From positions 1 to 34,085 of the forward strand of contig NZ_JXXK01000037.1 in the NCBI RefSeq assembly GCF_000949455.1: DNA of 34,085 bases, written 5' to 3'. The notes below the pieces were generated by a model. That model worked only from the letters and a program-made list of their open reading frames with translations. It made no database searches and was not told where the DNA came from. The position numbers and the translations under genes are program-made. The DNA comes from Ruthenibacterium lactatiformans. GTDB taxonomy: Bacteria; Bacillota; Clostridia; Oscillospirales; Ruminococcaceae. Within the stretch, counting starts at the first letter, position 1. Every line of letters begins with the position of its first letter. This document shows, piece after piece, positions 7,474 to 16,010 of this stretch.

Positions 7474-9260
7474 AACTCATTCTCCTCTTCCTGTATCTGC
7501 GCAGGTACACGGACAGTTACCCGGGTGCCGCCACCCGGCGTGCTATGCAGCGTCAAGCCGTATGGCATGCCGTAGCGCAGCCGGATGCGGTGCTGGACAT
7601 TCAGCAGACCGATATGCGCGGTTTCCGCCTTGCCGCTTGCGGCGGGGCGTTCCAACTCTTCCTGCAATGCAGCCAGACGGCCAGATGGCATCCCCACACC
7701 ATCGTCATAAATGCTGATGAGCAGATCCCCCTTTTCCAGTCTCGCACCGATAAACAGCGTGCCGGGGCCGGTCTTCGGCTCTAAACCGTGATAAACAGCG
7801 TTTTCCACCAGCGGCTGAAGAAGCAGTTTCATCACTGGAATGCCGCGAGTGTTTTCACGAATGCTGATCAACACATTCAATTTATCGGCGAACCGCAGCT
7901 TTTGGATGGTGAGGTAGGCTTGGGTGATTTCCAACTCTTTGCCCAATGGAATCATATCGCTGCCTTGGATGTTGTGTCTGAATAATTTGCCCAACGCACC
8001 CGCAGCATCCGCAATTTTGGGAACACCATGTTCCAGTGCGATTCCCTGGATCGCCTCCAACGTATTGTAAAGAAAATGCGGATTGATTTGGCTGCGCAGG
8101 TATTCCAGCTCCGCCTGCTTGCGGCCCAGCTGCATTTCGTACAAATTGACGGTGGCCTGTTGCAGTTCACGGGTCAAGCGGGCCTGCTCGCGAAGCATCG
8201 TGTTAAAGGAGCTGCAGAGGCGGGTGATCTCTTCACACCCCTGCAGCTCCAGAGGCTCCGCATCAGCCCCCGGGGGTGTGAGCCGGATGCGGTCGATATA
8301 TGCTGACAATTGACTTAAGGGCCTTACCACACTTTGCAGCATCAAGCTCATCAACAATACGACCACGATCAAGGCGGCGGTCGTTATAACAATGAGGATG
8401 GCAATCGTGGGCAATCCTTCCTTGCTGAGCGCGTGCCTGTCCATGGCGCTGACCATAAAAAGCCCGGTATCATTTAAGGGCGTATTATAAATTAAATAAT
8501 CCTCAGTTTGACAAGCGCCCATAGGCCAAGTCCCGTGGCCGGCGGCAAGCCCCTGTTCCTGGATCTGTTGGTACTGCTCATCGCTGCAATTAAACGGAAA
8601 CGCCGTGCCATTCTGATCCAGCAGGACAAAGCAGGTTGCGGACCGCTCAGACAAGGGCAGTTGGATCGAGGACTTGGAGAGATCCAGTGATAAAATGATA
8701 CTGCCTAAATACTGACCATACAAAGAATCGTCAAACATACCATAAACATTGTGGCCAAAAACCAACCGCTGTTCCTGGCTGCCTGCACGTGCCGTAAGAG
8801 GGGATTGCTGCAGTCCGAAGCATGTGGTGCCGCGAAGGTTACGCATTTCCTCGCTGAACGCGCGCAGTGTGGCCGCATCAAAATAGCTGGACCAGGACAT
8901 CTCCGGAGTTACAAGGGCGATTTCCGCGAGTTCTGCGTTCATGAGGCGGTATGACGAAAATTGGGTGTGCAGTGCATTGAGATAGGAAGGGGTCTTTGCT
9001 GAAAAAGGTGTGTGCATAATCTGTTCAATGTTTTCGTTGAACAGCAGGCTGCTGAACAGTGCATCTGCGCGGTCAAATAAGTATTTTACCTCAACGTTAA
9101 ACTTTTGTGCGGTACTCTGGGCATACGCGGTTGAATTTTTGGTCATCAGCCGCTCGATCACTGTGTAACACAGCAGTGACAAAACGATTCCCATGATGAG
9201 CAGGCAGCAGAGTACCAAGCGAAACTGTTTCATAATTCTTTTTTTAAAGAATGACGGCAT
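7467..9260 (-). CDS. Membrane sensor histidine kinase (YesM-like)
   Basis: 597 residues from ATG 9260, which has GGAAGGAG eight bases upstream; the open frame extends further to 9356 but lacks a better site. It has an N-terminal membrane helix (VLCCLLIMGIVLSLLCYTVI), an extracytoplasmic sensor region of about 240 residues, a second helix (IAILIVITTAALIVVVLLMS) and a HAMP-like linker. The His_kinase domain has the phospho-acceptor in 'INPHFLYNTLEA' (about residue 391). The ATPase domain has 'LVENAVYHGLEP' (about 487), 'DDGVGMP' (about 520) and 'GLLNVQHRIRLRYG'. This is the classic partner of AraC-type regulators in Firmicutes sugar sensing. It is first in a minus-strand operon and divergent from the ABC transporter genes. 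Confidence 0.92.
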   Translation of the reverse strand: MPSFFKKRIMKQFRLVLCCLLIMGIVLSLLCYTVIERLMTKNSTAYAQSTAQKFNVEVKYLFDRADALFSSLLFNENIEQIMHTPFSAKTPSYLNALHTQFSSYRLMNAELAEIALVTPEMSWSSYFDAATLRAFSEEMRNLRGTTCFGLQQSPLTARAGSQEQRLVFGHNVYGMFDDSLYGQYLGSIILSLDLSKSSIQLPLSERSATCFVLLDQNGTAFPFNCSDEQYQQIQEQGLAAGHGTWPMGACQTEDYLIYNTPLNDTGLFMVSAMDRHALSKEGLPTIAILIVITTAALIVVVLLMSLMLQSVVRPLSQLSAYIDRIRLTPPGADAEPLELQGCEEITRLCSSFNTMLREQARLTRELQQATVNLYEMQLGRKQAELEYLRSQINPHFLYNTLEAIQGIALEHGVPKIADAAGALGKLFRHNIQGSDMIPLGKELEITQAYLTIQKLRFADKLNVLISIRENTRGIPVMKLLLQPLVENAVYHGLEPKTGPGTLFIGARLEKGDLLISIYDDGVGMPSGRLAALQEELERPAASGKAETAHIGLLNVQHRIRLRYGMPYGLTLHSTPGGGTRVTVRVPAQIQEEENELC

Positions 9261-9291
9261 GGGCAGCACTCCTTCCGATTGCCCTGCCCTT

Positions 9292-9300
9292 AGTATATCA
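9292..9300 (-). promoter_or_regulatory. Extended -10 promoter for the kinase-regulator-acyltransferase operon
   Basis: On the minus strand TGATATACT is a TGn-extended -10 hexamer (TATACT). It would start transcription near 9285, about 25 bases before the kinase start. No good -35 box is seen, which is usual for extended -10 promoters. Confidence 0.4.
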
Positions 9301-9480
9301 CTGATAGAGAGGGATTGATATGGAGAAAGCCCGGTATAGTGAAAGCACAGATGCAAAATTCTAAAAAAATTCCATATTTATGATGAAAACTATGATTTTT
9401 ACATAAATTATTGAACGTTTTCCATTTTGAAGAACAGAATTCATGCGCTGCCTCCATACCGAAAGGCCAATCAGGGACAG

Positions 9481-9486
9481 TATAAT
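9481..9486 (+). promoter_or_regulatory. Candidate -10 box of the transporter/hydrolase operon
   Basis: A perfect TATAAT lies 50 bases before the first permease start, giving a leader of about 43 bases. At 16-18 bp spacing there is no recognisable -35 box. About 90 bp upstream the AT-rich stretch carries two TATGAT copies at 9379 and 9391. A good -10 without a -35 is what an activator-dependent promoter would look like; the divergent AraC-type regulator is the natural candidate. Confidence 0.4.
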
Positions 9487-9535
9487 AAAGACACAGAGAA
9501 ACGAACAGTCCAGGGGAATGAAGGGGGAGTGTTTT

Positions 9536-10477
9536 ATGAAAGAACGGACAGGGATGAACGCCTCCAGGCGGCGAATGGTTTGCAAGCAGCTGAAAAATGA
9601 CTGGATGCTGTATGCGCTGCTGCTGCCAGTTCTCCTGTGGTATATTATTTTTTGTTATCTGCCCATGGGAGGCATTACGCTGGCGTTTCGCAATTACCGC
9701 TATGATATGGGCCTGTGGCACAGTCCCTGGGTGGGACTGCTGCATTTTAAAACGATGTTCCAAGACGCTGAATTCTGGCGCGCTTTTTCCAATACGCTGA
9801 TTTTCAGTTTCGGAAAGCTTTTGTTTCACTTCCCAATCCCGATTATTGTGGCGATCCTGCTCAATGAGATCCGTCATCCTCGCGTTAAAAAGTTTTTCCA
9901 GACAGTGTTTACGTTTCCGCATTTCATCTCTTGGGTCGTGTTGTCGGGAATCCTTATCAATATGTTCGCTTCCAATGGTATCATCAATCAATTGCTTGGA
10001 CAGATGGGATTCGAGCAAATAGCGCCGCTGATGTCTCTTTCCGCCTTTCGCCCGTTTATCTGGATCTCAAATATCTGGAAGGAGTTTGGGTGGGACGCCA
10101 TCATCTATATGGCGGCACTTACTGCGATCGACCCCCAGTTGTATGAGGCGGCCAGCATCGATGGCGCGAACCGGCTGCAAAAAATGCTGCACATCACATG
10201 GCCCGGCATTCGAAGCACAGTTTGTATCATGCTGATTTTGCAGGTGGGCGGAATTATGAGCGGCGCCTCCTTTGACCAGATATTCAATCTGTACTCAGCG
10301 CCGGTCTATCCCGTTGCGGATATCATTGATACCTATGTCTACCGCCAGTCTTTCATGACCGGAACAAATTTTGGCTATACCACGGCCATTGGGCTTTTAA
10401 AGTCTGTCATCGGCGTTGTGATGATTTGGACGGCGAACAAGGTGACGACAAAGCTTGGCGAAGATGGGCTGTTTTAA
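9536..10477 (+). CDS. Sugar ABC transporter permease (LplB-like, CUT1)
   Basis: 313 residues from ATG 9536, chosen because AAGGGGGAG lies six bases upstream; the frame opens earlier at 9443. An N-terminal cytoplasmic stretch is followed by about six membrane helices, the first in 'WMLYALLLPVLLWYIIFCYL'. The EAA loop that contacts the ATPase is 'YEAASIDGANRLQKMLHITW' (about 203-222). Such permeases pair with LplA-type binding proteins for oligosaccharide uptake. It is first of a three-gene import unit: the second permease begins 13 bases after its stop. Confidence 0.9.
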   Translation: MKERTGMNASRRRMVCKQLKNDWMLYALLLPVLLWYIIFCYLPMGGITLAFRNYRYDMGLWHSPWVGLLHFKTMFQDAEFWRAFSNTLIFSFGKLLFHFPIPIIVAILLNEIRHPRVKKFFQTVFTFPHFISWVVLSGILINMFASNGIINQLLGQMGFEQIAPLMSLSAFRPFIWISNIWKEFGWDAIIYMAALTAIDPQLYEAASIDGANRLQKMLHITWPGIRSTVCIMLILQVGGIMSGASFDQIFNLYSAPVYPVADIIDTYVYRQSFMTGTNFGYTTAIGLLKSVIGVVMIWTANKVTTKLGEDGLF

Positions 10478-10490
10478 GGGGGGAAGGGCA

Positions 10491-11372
10491 ATGAAACTGA
10501 AAAAAAAGCAGCAGATCACCGCCTTTGAGGTATGCCTGTACCTTTTTTTCGGTGTTTTGGCGCTGCTGACACTGTATCCTTTTTACAATGTACTCATCGT
10601 CTCATTCTCCAATACTGTAACAAGTGTAAAGTATTCCCCATACTTGTTTCCCCATGTGTTTGACCTCACAGGTTACAAGGCCATCATCAAGGATGTATAC
10701 TTTTTCAAATCGTTGGGGACTACGCTTCTGGTGACTGTCTTAGGCACCACACTGAACATGGTGTTTTCTGTGGTTGCCGCGTATGTTTTAAGCCGCAAGC
10801 GCCTGATCGGCCGCAAAGTTTTTCTCAGTGCGATTTTATTCACCATGTTGTTTTCCGGCGGCTTGATTCCAACCTATCTGGTTATTTGCGACCTCCAGTT
10901 GGATAACACGATTTGGAGTATGATCCTGCCGACAATGATCAGCACCTATTATCTGATCATTATGAAAAACTATTTTGCGAGCCTGCCGCCCAGCCTGGAA
11001 GAGGCCGCCCGTATCGACGGCGCAAATGAATTTGTGGTGCTCACACGGATTTTTGTGCCCATCTCTAAGCCGTTTATGGCTACTTTTGCGCTGTTTTATG
11101 CGGTCGAGCGGTGGAACGGATGGTGGGAAGCGTTTCTGTACATCAATGACAAGAACATTAAGCCGCTGCAGATTTATCTGCGCGATATTCTCGTCAGCTT
11201 CAATACACAGTTGGGAAGTCAGGCACAGTCCATGCTATCGGGTGACAAGGTATTTGTCCAATCCGTGCAGATGGCGGCAATCGTCATCACCATGCTGCCA
11301 ATTTTGTGTCTGTATCCCTTCCTGCAAAAATATTTTGTCAAGGGCGTCATGATCGGTTCCGTTAAGGAATAG
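10491..11372 (+). CDS. Sugar ABC transporter permease (YtcP/LplC-like, CUT1)
   Basis: 293 residues from ATG 10491, preceded by GGGGGGAAGGG. Membrane helices start at 'VCLYLFFGVLALLTLYPFY'. The EAA loop 'LEEAARIDGANEFVVLTRIF' lies at about 169-188. The C-terminus 'YFVKGVMIGSVKE' is typical of this permease type. It forms the heteromeric channel with the preceding permease, fed by the lipoprotein encoded 44 bases downstream. No ATPase gene is nearby, so a shared MsmX-type ATPase is likely. Confidence 0.9.
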   Translation: MKLKKKQQITAFEVCLYLFFGVLALLTLYPFYNVLIVSFSNTVTSVKYSPYLFPHVFDLTGYKAIIKDVYFFKSLGTTLLVTVLGTTLNMVFSVVAAYVLSRKRLIGRKVFLSAILFTMLFSGGLIPTYLVICDLQLDNTIWSMILPTMISTYYLIIMKNYFASLPPSLEEAARIDGANEFVVLTRIFVPISKPFMATFALFYAVERWNGWWEAFLYINDKNIKPLQIYLRDILVSFNTQLGSQAQSMLSGDKVFVQSVQMAAIVITMLPILCLYPFLQKYFVKGVMIGSVKE

Positions 11373-11416
11373 GGATCGATCCTTGTGATAGAAGATTGAA
11401 AAAAGGAGAGTTGAAC

Positions 11417-13030
11417 ATGAAAAAAGCAAAACGATTCGCAGCATTGGCACTGAGTACACTTATGGCGGCCGGTCTGTTTGCCGGATGCGGAGCTCCGGCA
11501 TCCGGCAGCGCTCCCGCCAGCGGCACTGGCGCCGTTTCTTCCTCGCAGCAAGAGAGCGCCCTGGTTGAAGTAAGCGTGGCGATTTGGGGCGCAGACGATG
11601 GACTGGCGGACCCCAATGATCCCATTTTAAAAAGGATCGAAGAAGAAACCGGCGTGCGCCTGGTCCCGCAAAATGTCACTTGGGATGACTCGAGTCAGAA
11701 GATTCAGTTGTGGGCGACCAACGGACAGCTTCCGGATATCTTCGCGGGCGATTTTGTGGCACAGTCATTCTATGGGAACTGGATCGAGCAGGGCGTGATT
11801 CGTGCCCTGCCGGAGGACTTGTCGGCTTATCCAAACCTGGCCGAGCACATGCAGATGGAGCGTGCGCAGGCCGCGGCCCGGGATGGCAAGCTGTACATGA
11901 TTCCGCGTACCACCTATGGCGATATTACTTACAGTGTGCTGGATCGGAACGTAGTGTACCGTTGGGATCTGGCACAGGCAGCCGGCATTACCAAAGAACC
12001 CGAGACTTATGAGGAATTCTGCGATATGATCAAGGCGATCATCGAGGCGGACCCGGAAGGCAAGAATATTTCCGGTATGACGCAGGCATTGCCCGAGCTG
12101 ATCGGCGGCTTTGTGTATCCCTATGCGGGGATCATCGACAAAAAGTGGGTGGCCGATGAAGAAGGCCGGTTCGTGCCCAGCTATTTTGCAGACCGCGACG
12201 CATTGGTGAGCGCCATGCAGTTTGCCCGCGATATGTATACCGATGGCGTGATTGAAAAGGATATTGCTCTGGCAAAGCTGGAGACCAGCAAGGAAAAATA
12301 TCTCCAGGGCCAAAGTGCTGCCATGGTATTCGCATGGTCCGGCCCTGCCGGATTGGAATCCCAGATTGGTAAGGATTATGATGCTTTGTACGGTGAAGGC
12401 AGCTTCCAGGAGGATAACCGCATTGCCAAACTATATCCTTCGGAAGATGGAAACAGCTATTACTTCGTTGATACGGAAGCCTGGTCTGAAAGCTACATCT
12501 CTGCACAGGTGGATGATGAAAAGATGGCGGCGATCTGCCGGTTGTTTGATTTTCTCTATTCGGAAGAAGGCCAGCGCCTTGTGTATTGCGGTATCGAGGG
12601 AGAGGACTACGATGTCGTGGATGGCGAAGTCGTTATGAAAGACGGCGTAGACCTGATGGAGAAATATACATTTAAAAATGTGAACAGCAACATCGCCGAT
12701 TTGGCCATGTGGAATCCCGAATACTGGGACAGCGAGTATCCCTCCACGATTTCCGAAGAGTATCGCGCGCTGAACACCGCACGTCATGAAGACGCCGTGC
12801 AAAACGGTACGCTGCCCGCTTACTATGACAGCGTGCTCTTCCTTTCGACACCGTTGAAGGATGCGTTTGTTTACAATACGAACGATGATCTGCTGCAGGT
12901 CATGATGGGAAGCGACCCTGTGGAAAAGATGGTCGATGACCTGCTGGCCAATTATGAGACCAAGGGCCTTTCGGATATGCTGGCTGAGGTCAATGCGAAG
13001 GCCGCAGAGCTTGGTATCAAGGCAGAATAA
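11417..13030 (+). CDS. Extracellular sugar-binding lipoprotein (LplA-like)
   Basis: 537 residues from ATG 11417 with AAAGGAG upstream; the earlier in-frame ATG at 11396 has no ribosome site. The lipoprotein signal ends in LFAGC (C24), then a Ser/Gly/Ala-rich linker of about 30 residues and a family 1-type binding fold beginning 'VEVSVAIWGADDG'. The length of about 540 is typical of LplA-type proteins for larger oligosaccharides. Aromatic residues such as 'WDDSSQKIQLW' and 'WNPEYWDSEYP' could line the sugar site. It serves the two upstream permeases. A strong terminator-like hairpin follows, so this gene is probably expressed more than the enzymes downstream. Confidence 0.9.
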   Translation: MKKAKRFAALALSTLMAAGLFAGCGAPASGSAPASGTGAVSSSQQESALVEVSVAIWGADDGLADPNDPILKRIEEETGVRLVPQNVTWDDSSQKIQLWATNGQLPDIFAGDFVAQSFYGNWIEQGVIRALPEDLSAYPNLAEHMQMERAQAAARDGKLYMIPRTTYGDITYSVLDRNVVYRWDLAQAAGITKEPETYEEFCDMIKAIIEADPEGKNISGMTQALPELIGGFVYPYAGIIDKKWVADEEGRFVPSYFADRDALVSAMQFARDMYTDGVIEKDIALAKLETSKEKYLQGQSAAMVFAWSGPAGLESQIGKDYDALYGEGSFQEDNRIAKLYPSEDGNSYYFVDTEAWSESYISAQVDDEKMAAICRLFDFLYSEEGQRLVYCGIEGEDYDVVDGEVVMKDGVDLMEKYTFKNVNSNIADLAMWNPEYWDSEYPSTISEEYRALNTARHEDAVQNGTLPAYYDSVLFLSTPLKDAFVYNTNDDLLQVMMGSDPVEKMVDDLLANYETKGLSDMLAEVNAKAAELGIKAE

Positions 13031-13054
13031 AAAACAAAACACACCGTATACACG

Positions 13055-13093
13055 GCGCGGGCCGGGCTTCTCACGGCTCGGCCCGCGCTTTTT
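13055..13093 (+). terminator. Intrinsic attenuator between binding protein and enzyme genes
   Basis: A 13-bp GC-rich stem (GCGCGGGCCGGGC with GCTCGGCCCGCGC, one G-U pair) closes over an 8-base loop and is followed by TTTTT. The ribosome site AGGAGGA of the next gene begins right after the T-run. Partial termination here would keep transporter message high and enzyme message low. Confidence 0.8.
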
Positions 13094-13105
13094 AGGAGGA
13101 AGACC

Positions 13106-14749
13106 ATGGAACAGCGCATTCACCGGGGGGCACTCAGCGGGCGGGAAGAATTTTTCTATCCCGATATGCCGGTGGGGCATCTTCCCCAGGGTCTGCGGCT
13201 CGCAATGCCGCGCAACGGCCGGCCGGGCGTGCAGCTTTTGCTCGAAACAGATGCCGGCCAGTTGGACGCATCCCTCGAGAGCGATGCGTTTGTGCCGGAA
13301 TTCTTTTGTATGAAAGCTGTACCCGTGGAGTACAACACCGGGGACGGCAGCGAACAGGGCGGCGCGATGGTTCTGGAACGGCGTCCGGCCTGTAAGCCGC
13401 TTTACGCGACCCGGCTGGCGCCTTTTGCAGTATACGACTGCCTCAAACCGGCCCGGGACGGTGTAATTGAAACGCAAAATGGGCGCGCAGCATTGTATCT
13501 GTGCCTGTATCCCCGTTCCGGGCTTGCAGCCGGTGCATATACGGCGATGCTTCGGCTGGGAAGCTATTGCTGCCGGCTGGATATACGGGTATATGACATA
13601 GAGATCCCACAGGATACTTTCCCCGTGACAAACTGGTTCAGCCTTGATGCGATCAGCCGCTGCCATGGCTTGCAGAAGGACACGCCGGCTTTTTATGAAA
13701 TGGTACGCCGCTACGCCCGCGCCATGCGGCGCATCCATCAAACGATGTTCTATATCGAACTGGACGAGGCCTGTGTTGCAAGCCGTGCCCCCTATACATT
13801 TGATTTTGAATATCTGCGCCCTCTGATCCGGTTGTTTTTCGATGAGGGGATGCAGCAGATGGAACTGGGCGCTCTGCTGAGCCGTGGATTCCTTCCGGAC
13901 GGGATGCCCGATATGTACACCGACAGCTTTAAGTGCGCCATGGCGCCGGAACTGCCCATTGATACGCCGGAAGGCTATGCGGTCACAGTGCGCTTTGTAC
14001 AGGCGCTGGCGGAATTTCTGCGCAAATATGGCTGGCAGGACAAAGTGGTGTTCCACATCCATGACGAGCCAGACATCCATTTCAAAAACGAAGCCTCACT
14101 TCTCGCCCGAAAGCGTCAGTATTATCTCGCAGCGGGCATTCTGCGTAAATACCTGCCCAATGTGCGTGTCATCGAAGCCGTCGCTTCGCCGGAATTTCGC
14201 GGTGGTGTGGATATTTGGGTGCCCGGCACGCCGGGCTATGAGGCGCGGCAGGCAGATTTTGATGCGCTGACAGCTCTGGGAGAGTCGGTGTGGGCGTATG
14301 TATGCTGTGGGCCGGAGGGCAATTGGCTCAACCGTTTTCTGGATTTTGCGTTGCTGAAAGGACGGCTGCTGTTTTGGGGCTGTGCGGCCAATCGGCTGGG
14401 TGGGTTTCTGCATTGGGGTTTCAACCAATTCCCCGCCGGGATGGACCCGTTTGCCGGTACAAGCTGCCCCAACCATACAGGGATCGGTACGAATTTCCCC
14501 TGTGGCGATTCTTTCCTTGTCTATCCGGGAACGGATGGTCCGTGGCCGGGTATGCGGATGGAGGCCGCCAGGCGCGGCGCCGAGGATGCAGCGCTTCTGG
14601 CGCTGCTGCGCTGCAGGGATGAGGCTGCCCATGACGCATTGGTCGCGCGGGTATTTCATGACAACCAGAACTATAACGATGACCCGGCCGTGTTTGAGGC
14701 TGTTTATGAAGAATTGTTGCATCTGCTGGAAGAAGGAGGAAAAGCATGA
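13106..14749 (+). CDS. DUF4091/GH123-like glycoside hydrolase, cytoplasmic
   Basis: 547 residues, start ATG 13106 with AGGAGGA upstream, no signal peptide. A beta-rich N-terminal part (about 1-165) precedes a TIM-barrel-like DUF4091 domain, beginning 'TNWFSLDAISRCHG'. The motif 'FHIHDEPDIHF' puts adjacent acids at D320-E321, the place of the catalytic Asp-Glu pair in GH123 N-acetyl-beta-galactosaminidases. Later blocks 'LLFWGCAANRLGGFLHWGFN' and 'FLVYPGTDGPWPGMRMEAAR' are typical of DUF4091. Expected role: intracellular exo-hydrolysis of an imported hexosaminide or related glycoside. It overlaps the next oxidoreductase gene by four bases (ATGA). The family is confident; the substrate is inference. 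Confidence 0.78.
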   Translation: MEQRIHRGALSGREEFFYPDMPVGHLPQGLRLAMPRNGRPGVQLLLETDAGQLDASLESDAFVPEFFCMKAVPVEYNTGDGSEQGGAMVLERRPACKPLYATRLAPFAVYDCLKPARDGVIETQNGRAALYLCLYPRSGLAAGAYTAMLRLGSYCCRLDIRVYDIEIPQDTFPVTNWFSLDAISRCHGLQKDTPAFYEMVRRYARAMRRIHQTMFYIELDEACVASRAPYTFDFEYLRPLIRLFFDEGMQQMELGALLSRGFLPDGMPDMYTDSFKCAMAPELPIDTPEGYAVTVRFVQALAEFLRKYGWQDKVVFHIHDEPDIHFKNEASLLARKRQYYLAAGILRKYLPNVRVIEAVASPEFRGGVDIWVPGTPGYEARQADFDALTALGESVWAYVCCGPEGNWLNRFLDFALLKGRLLFWGCAANRLGGFLHWGFNQFPAGMDPFAGTSCPNHTGIGTNFPCGDSFLVYPGTDGPWPGMRMEAARRGAEDAALLALLRCRDEAAHDALVARVFHDNQNYNDDPAVFEAVYEELLHLLEEGGKA

Positions 14750-15984
14750 ACCAGGTGACGGCGATCCTCATTGGCGCAGGCGCGCGCGGGCAGATTTATG
14801 CCCGTTATGCGCAGGAGCATCCCGAAGAACTTCGAATCATGGCCGTGGCGGAACCAAAGGCAGACCGGCGCGCTTTGATGTGCCGCGCTTACGGTATCCC
14901 CGCTGACAGGGCGTTCAGCAACTGGGAAGATCTGCTGGCGCGCCCGCAGATGGCAGATGCCGCGCTTATATGTACGCTGGATGATATGCATACGGAACCC
15001 ACGCTGGCCGCGCTGAAGCAGGGGTATCATGTGCTGCTGGAAAAGCCCATGAGCAACAGCGAAACAGAATGCCGGGCCATTGCGGCGGCAGCCGAGGAGG
15101 CACAGCGTGTGCTGAGCGTGTGCCATGTGCTGCGCTATACGCCGTTTTACCGAACCATCAAGCAATTGATCGATGATGGGCAGGTGGGGGAAGTTGCGTC
15201 TTTGTCGCAAGTTGAGAATGTGGGCTACTGGCACCATGCCCACAGCTTTGTGCGGGGCAACTGGCGCTGCAGTGAACAAACCAGCCCGATGATCCTGCAA
15301 AAAAGCTGCCATGATATGGACATTCTGCTGTGGCTCAGCGGACAGCGCTGCACCCGGGTATCCAGCTTTGGCAGCCTGCACCATTTTGACGCGGCACACG
15401 CACCGCAGGATGCGCCGCTGCGTTGCACTGACGGGTGCCCTCACAGCGTTGTGTGTCCGTATGATGCCGGAAAAATTTATCTTACGGACAATGTAGGATG
15501 GCCCACCGATATGCTTACCACCGATTTGAGCCGTGAGGGCCGGTTAAAAGCTCTGCGCGAGGGGCCTTATGGCCGCTGTGTCTATCATTGCGACAACGAT
15601 GTTGTAGACCGCCAGGTGGTGAACCTGGAATTTGATAACGGAGCAGTGGCCGGCTTCACGATGACAGCGTTTACCACGGATATGGCCCGTCAGCTGAAGG
15701 TCTGCGGTACGAAGGGACAGATCACGGCGGACATGAATGCAAACACGGTTTCCCTGCACCGCTTCGGGGAGAGCGGCCCGCGGGAAATCACCTTGGAAAC
15801 ACCGCCGCAAACCAACAATTATGGACATGGTGGCGGGGACTATTATCTGATGCGAGACTTTGTACGTGCCGTACAAAGCGGCGGCGATGGAAACCTCTCA
15901 TCTGCCAGAGTTTCTCTGCAAAGTCATCTGATTTGTTTTGCCGCAGAACGCTCCCGCGTTGAGAGAAGAATCGTAGAATTGTAA
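14746..15984 (+). CDS. Gfo/Idh/MocA family NAD(P)-dependent oxidoreductase
   Basis: 412 residues. The N-terminal Rossmann fold has 'LIGAGARGQIYARYAQEHP' (GxGxxG), the acidic end of beta-2 in 'VAEPKADRRA', and the EKP motif at E99-K100-P101 ('LLEKPMSNS'). The C-terminal alpha/beta domain contains 'QKSCHDMDILLWLSG' with the conserved H-D pair, and 'DGCPHSVVCPYDAGKIYL', a cysteine-bearing segment common in sugar-acting members. It should oxidise or reduce a sugar or cyclitol hydroxyl in the cytoplasm. Its start lies in an ATGA overlap with the GH123-like gene, so the two are probably made in fixed ratio. A redox-assisted glycosidase role (as in GH109, which shares the fold) is possible but not shown. 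Confidence 0.88.
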   Translation: MNQVTAILIGAGARGQIYARYAQEHPEELRIMAVAEPKADRRALMCRAYGIPADRAFSNWEDLLARPQMADAALICTLDDMHTEPTLAALKQGYHVLLEKPMSNSETECRAIAAAAEEAQRVLSVCHVLRYTPFYRTIKQLIDDGQVGEVASLSQVENVGYWHHAHSFVRGNWRCSEQTSPMILQKSCHDMDILLWLSGQRCTRVSSFGSLHHFDAAHAPQDAPLRCTDGCPHSVVCPYDAGKIYLTDNVGWPTDMLTTDLSREGRLKALREGPYGRCVYHCDNDVVDRQVVNLEFDNGAVAGFTMTAFTTDMARQLKVCGTKGQITADMNANTVSLHRFGESGPREITLETPPQTNNYGHGGGDYYLMRDFVRAVQSGGDGNLSSARVSLQSHLICFAAERSRVERRIVEL

Positions 15985-16010
15985 GCAGCGAGGAAAGGAA
16001 GTGGATTTAT

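Noticed and set aside
12431..14080. Long minus-strand open frame of 549 codons
   Set aside because: It runs antisense to two clear genes (binding protein and GH123-like). It has no ribosome site and a protein-unlike composition, so it is a shadow of codon bias.
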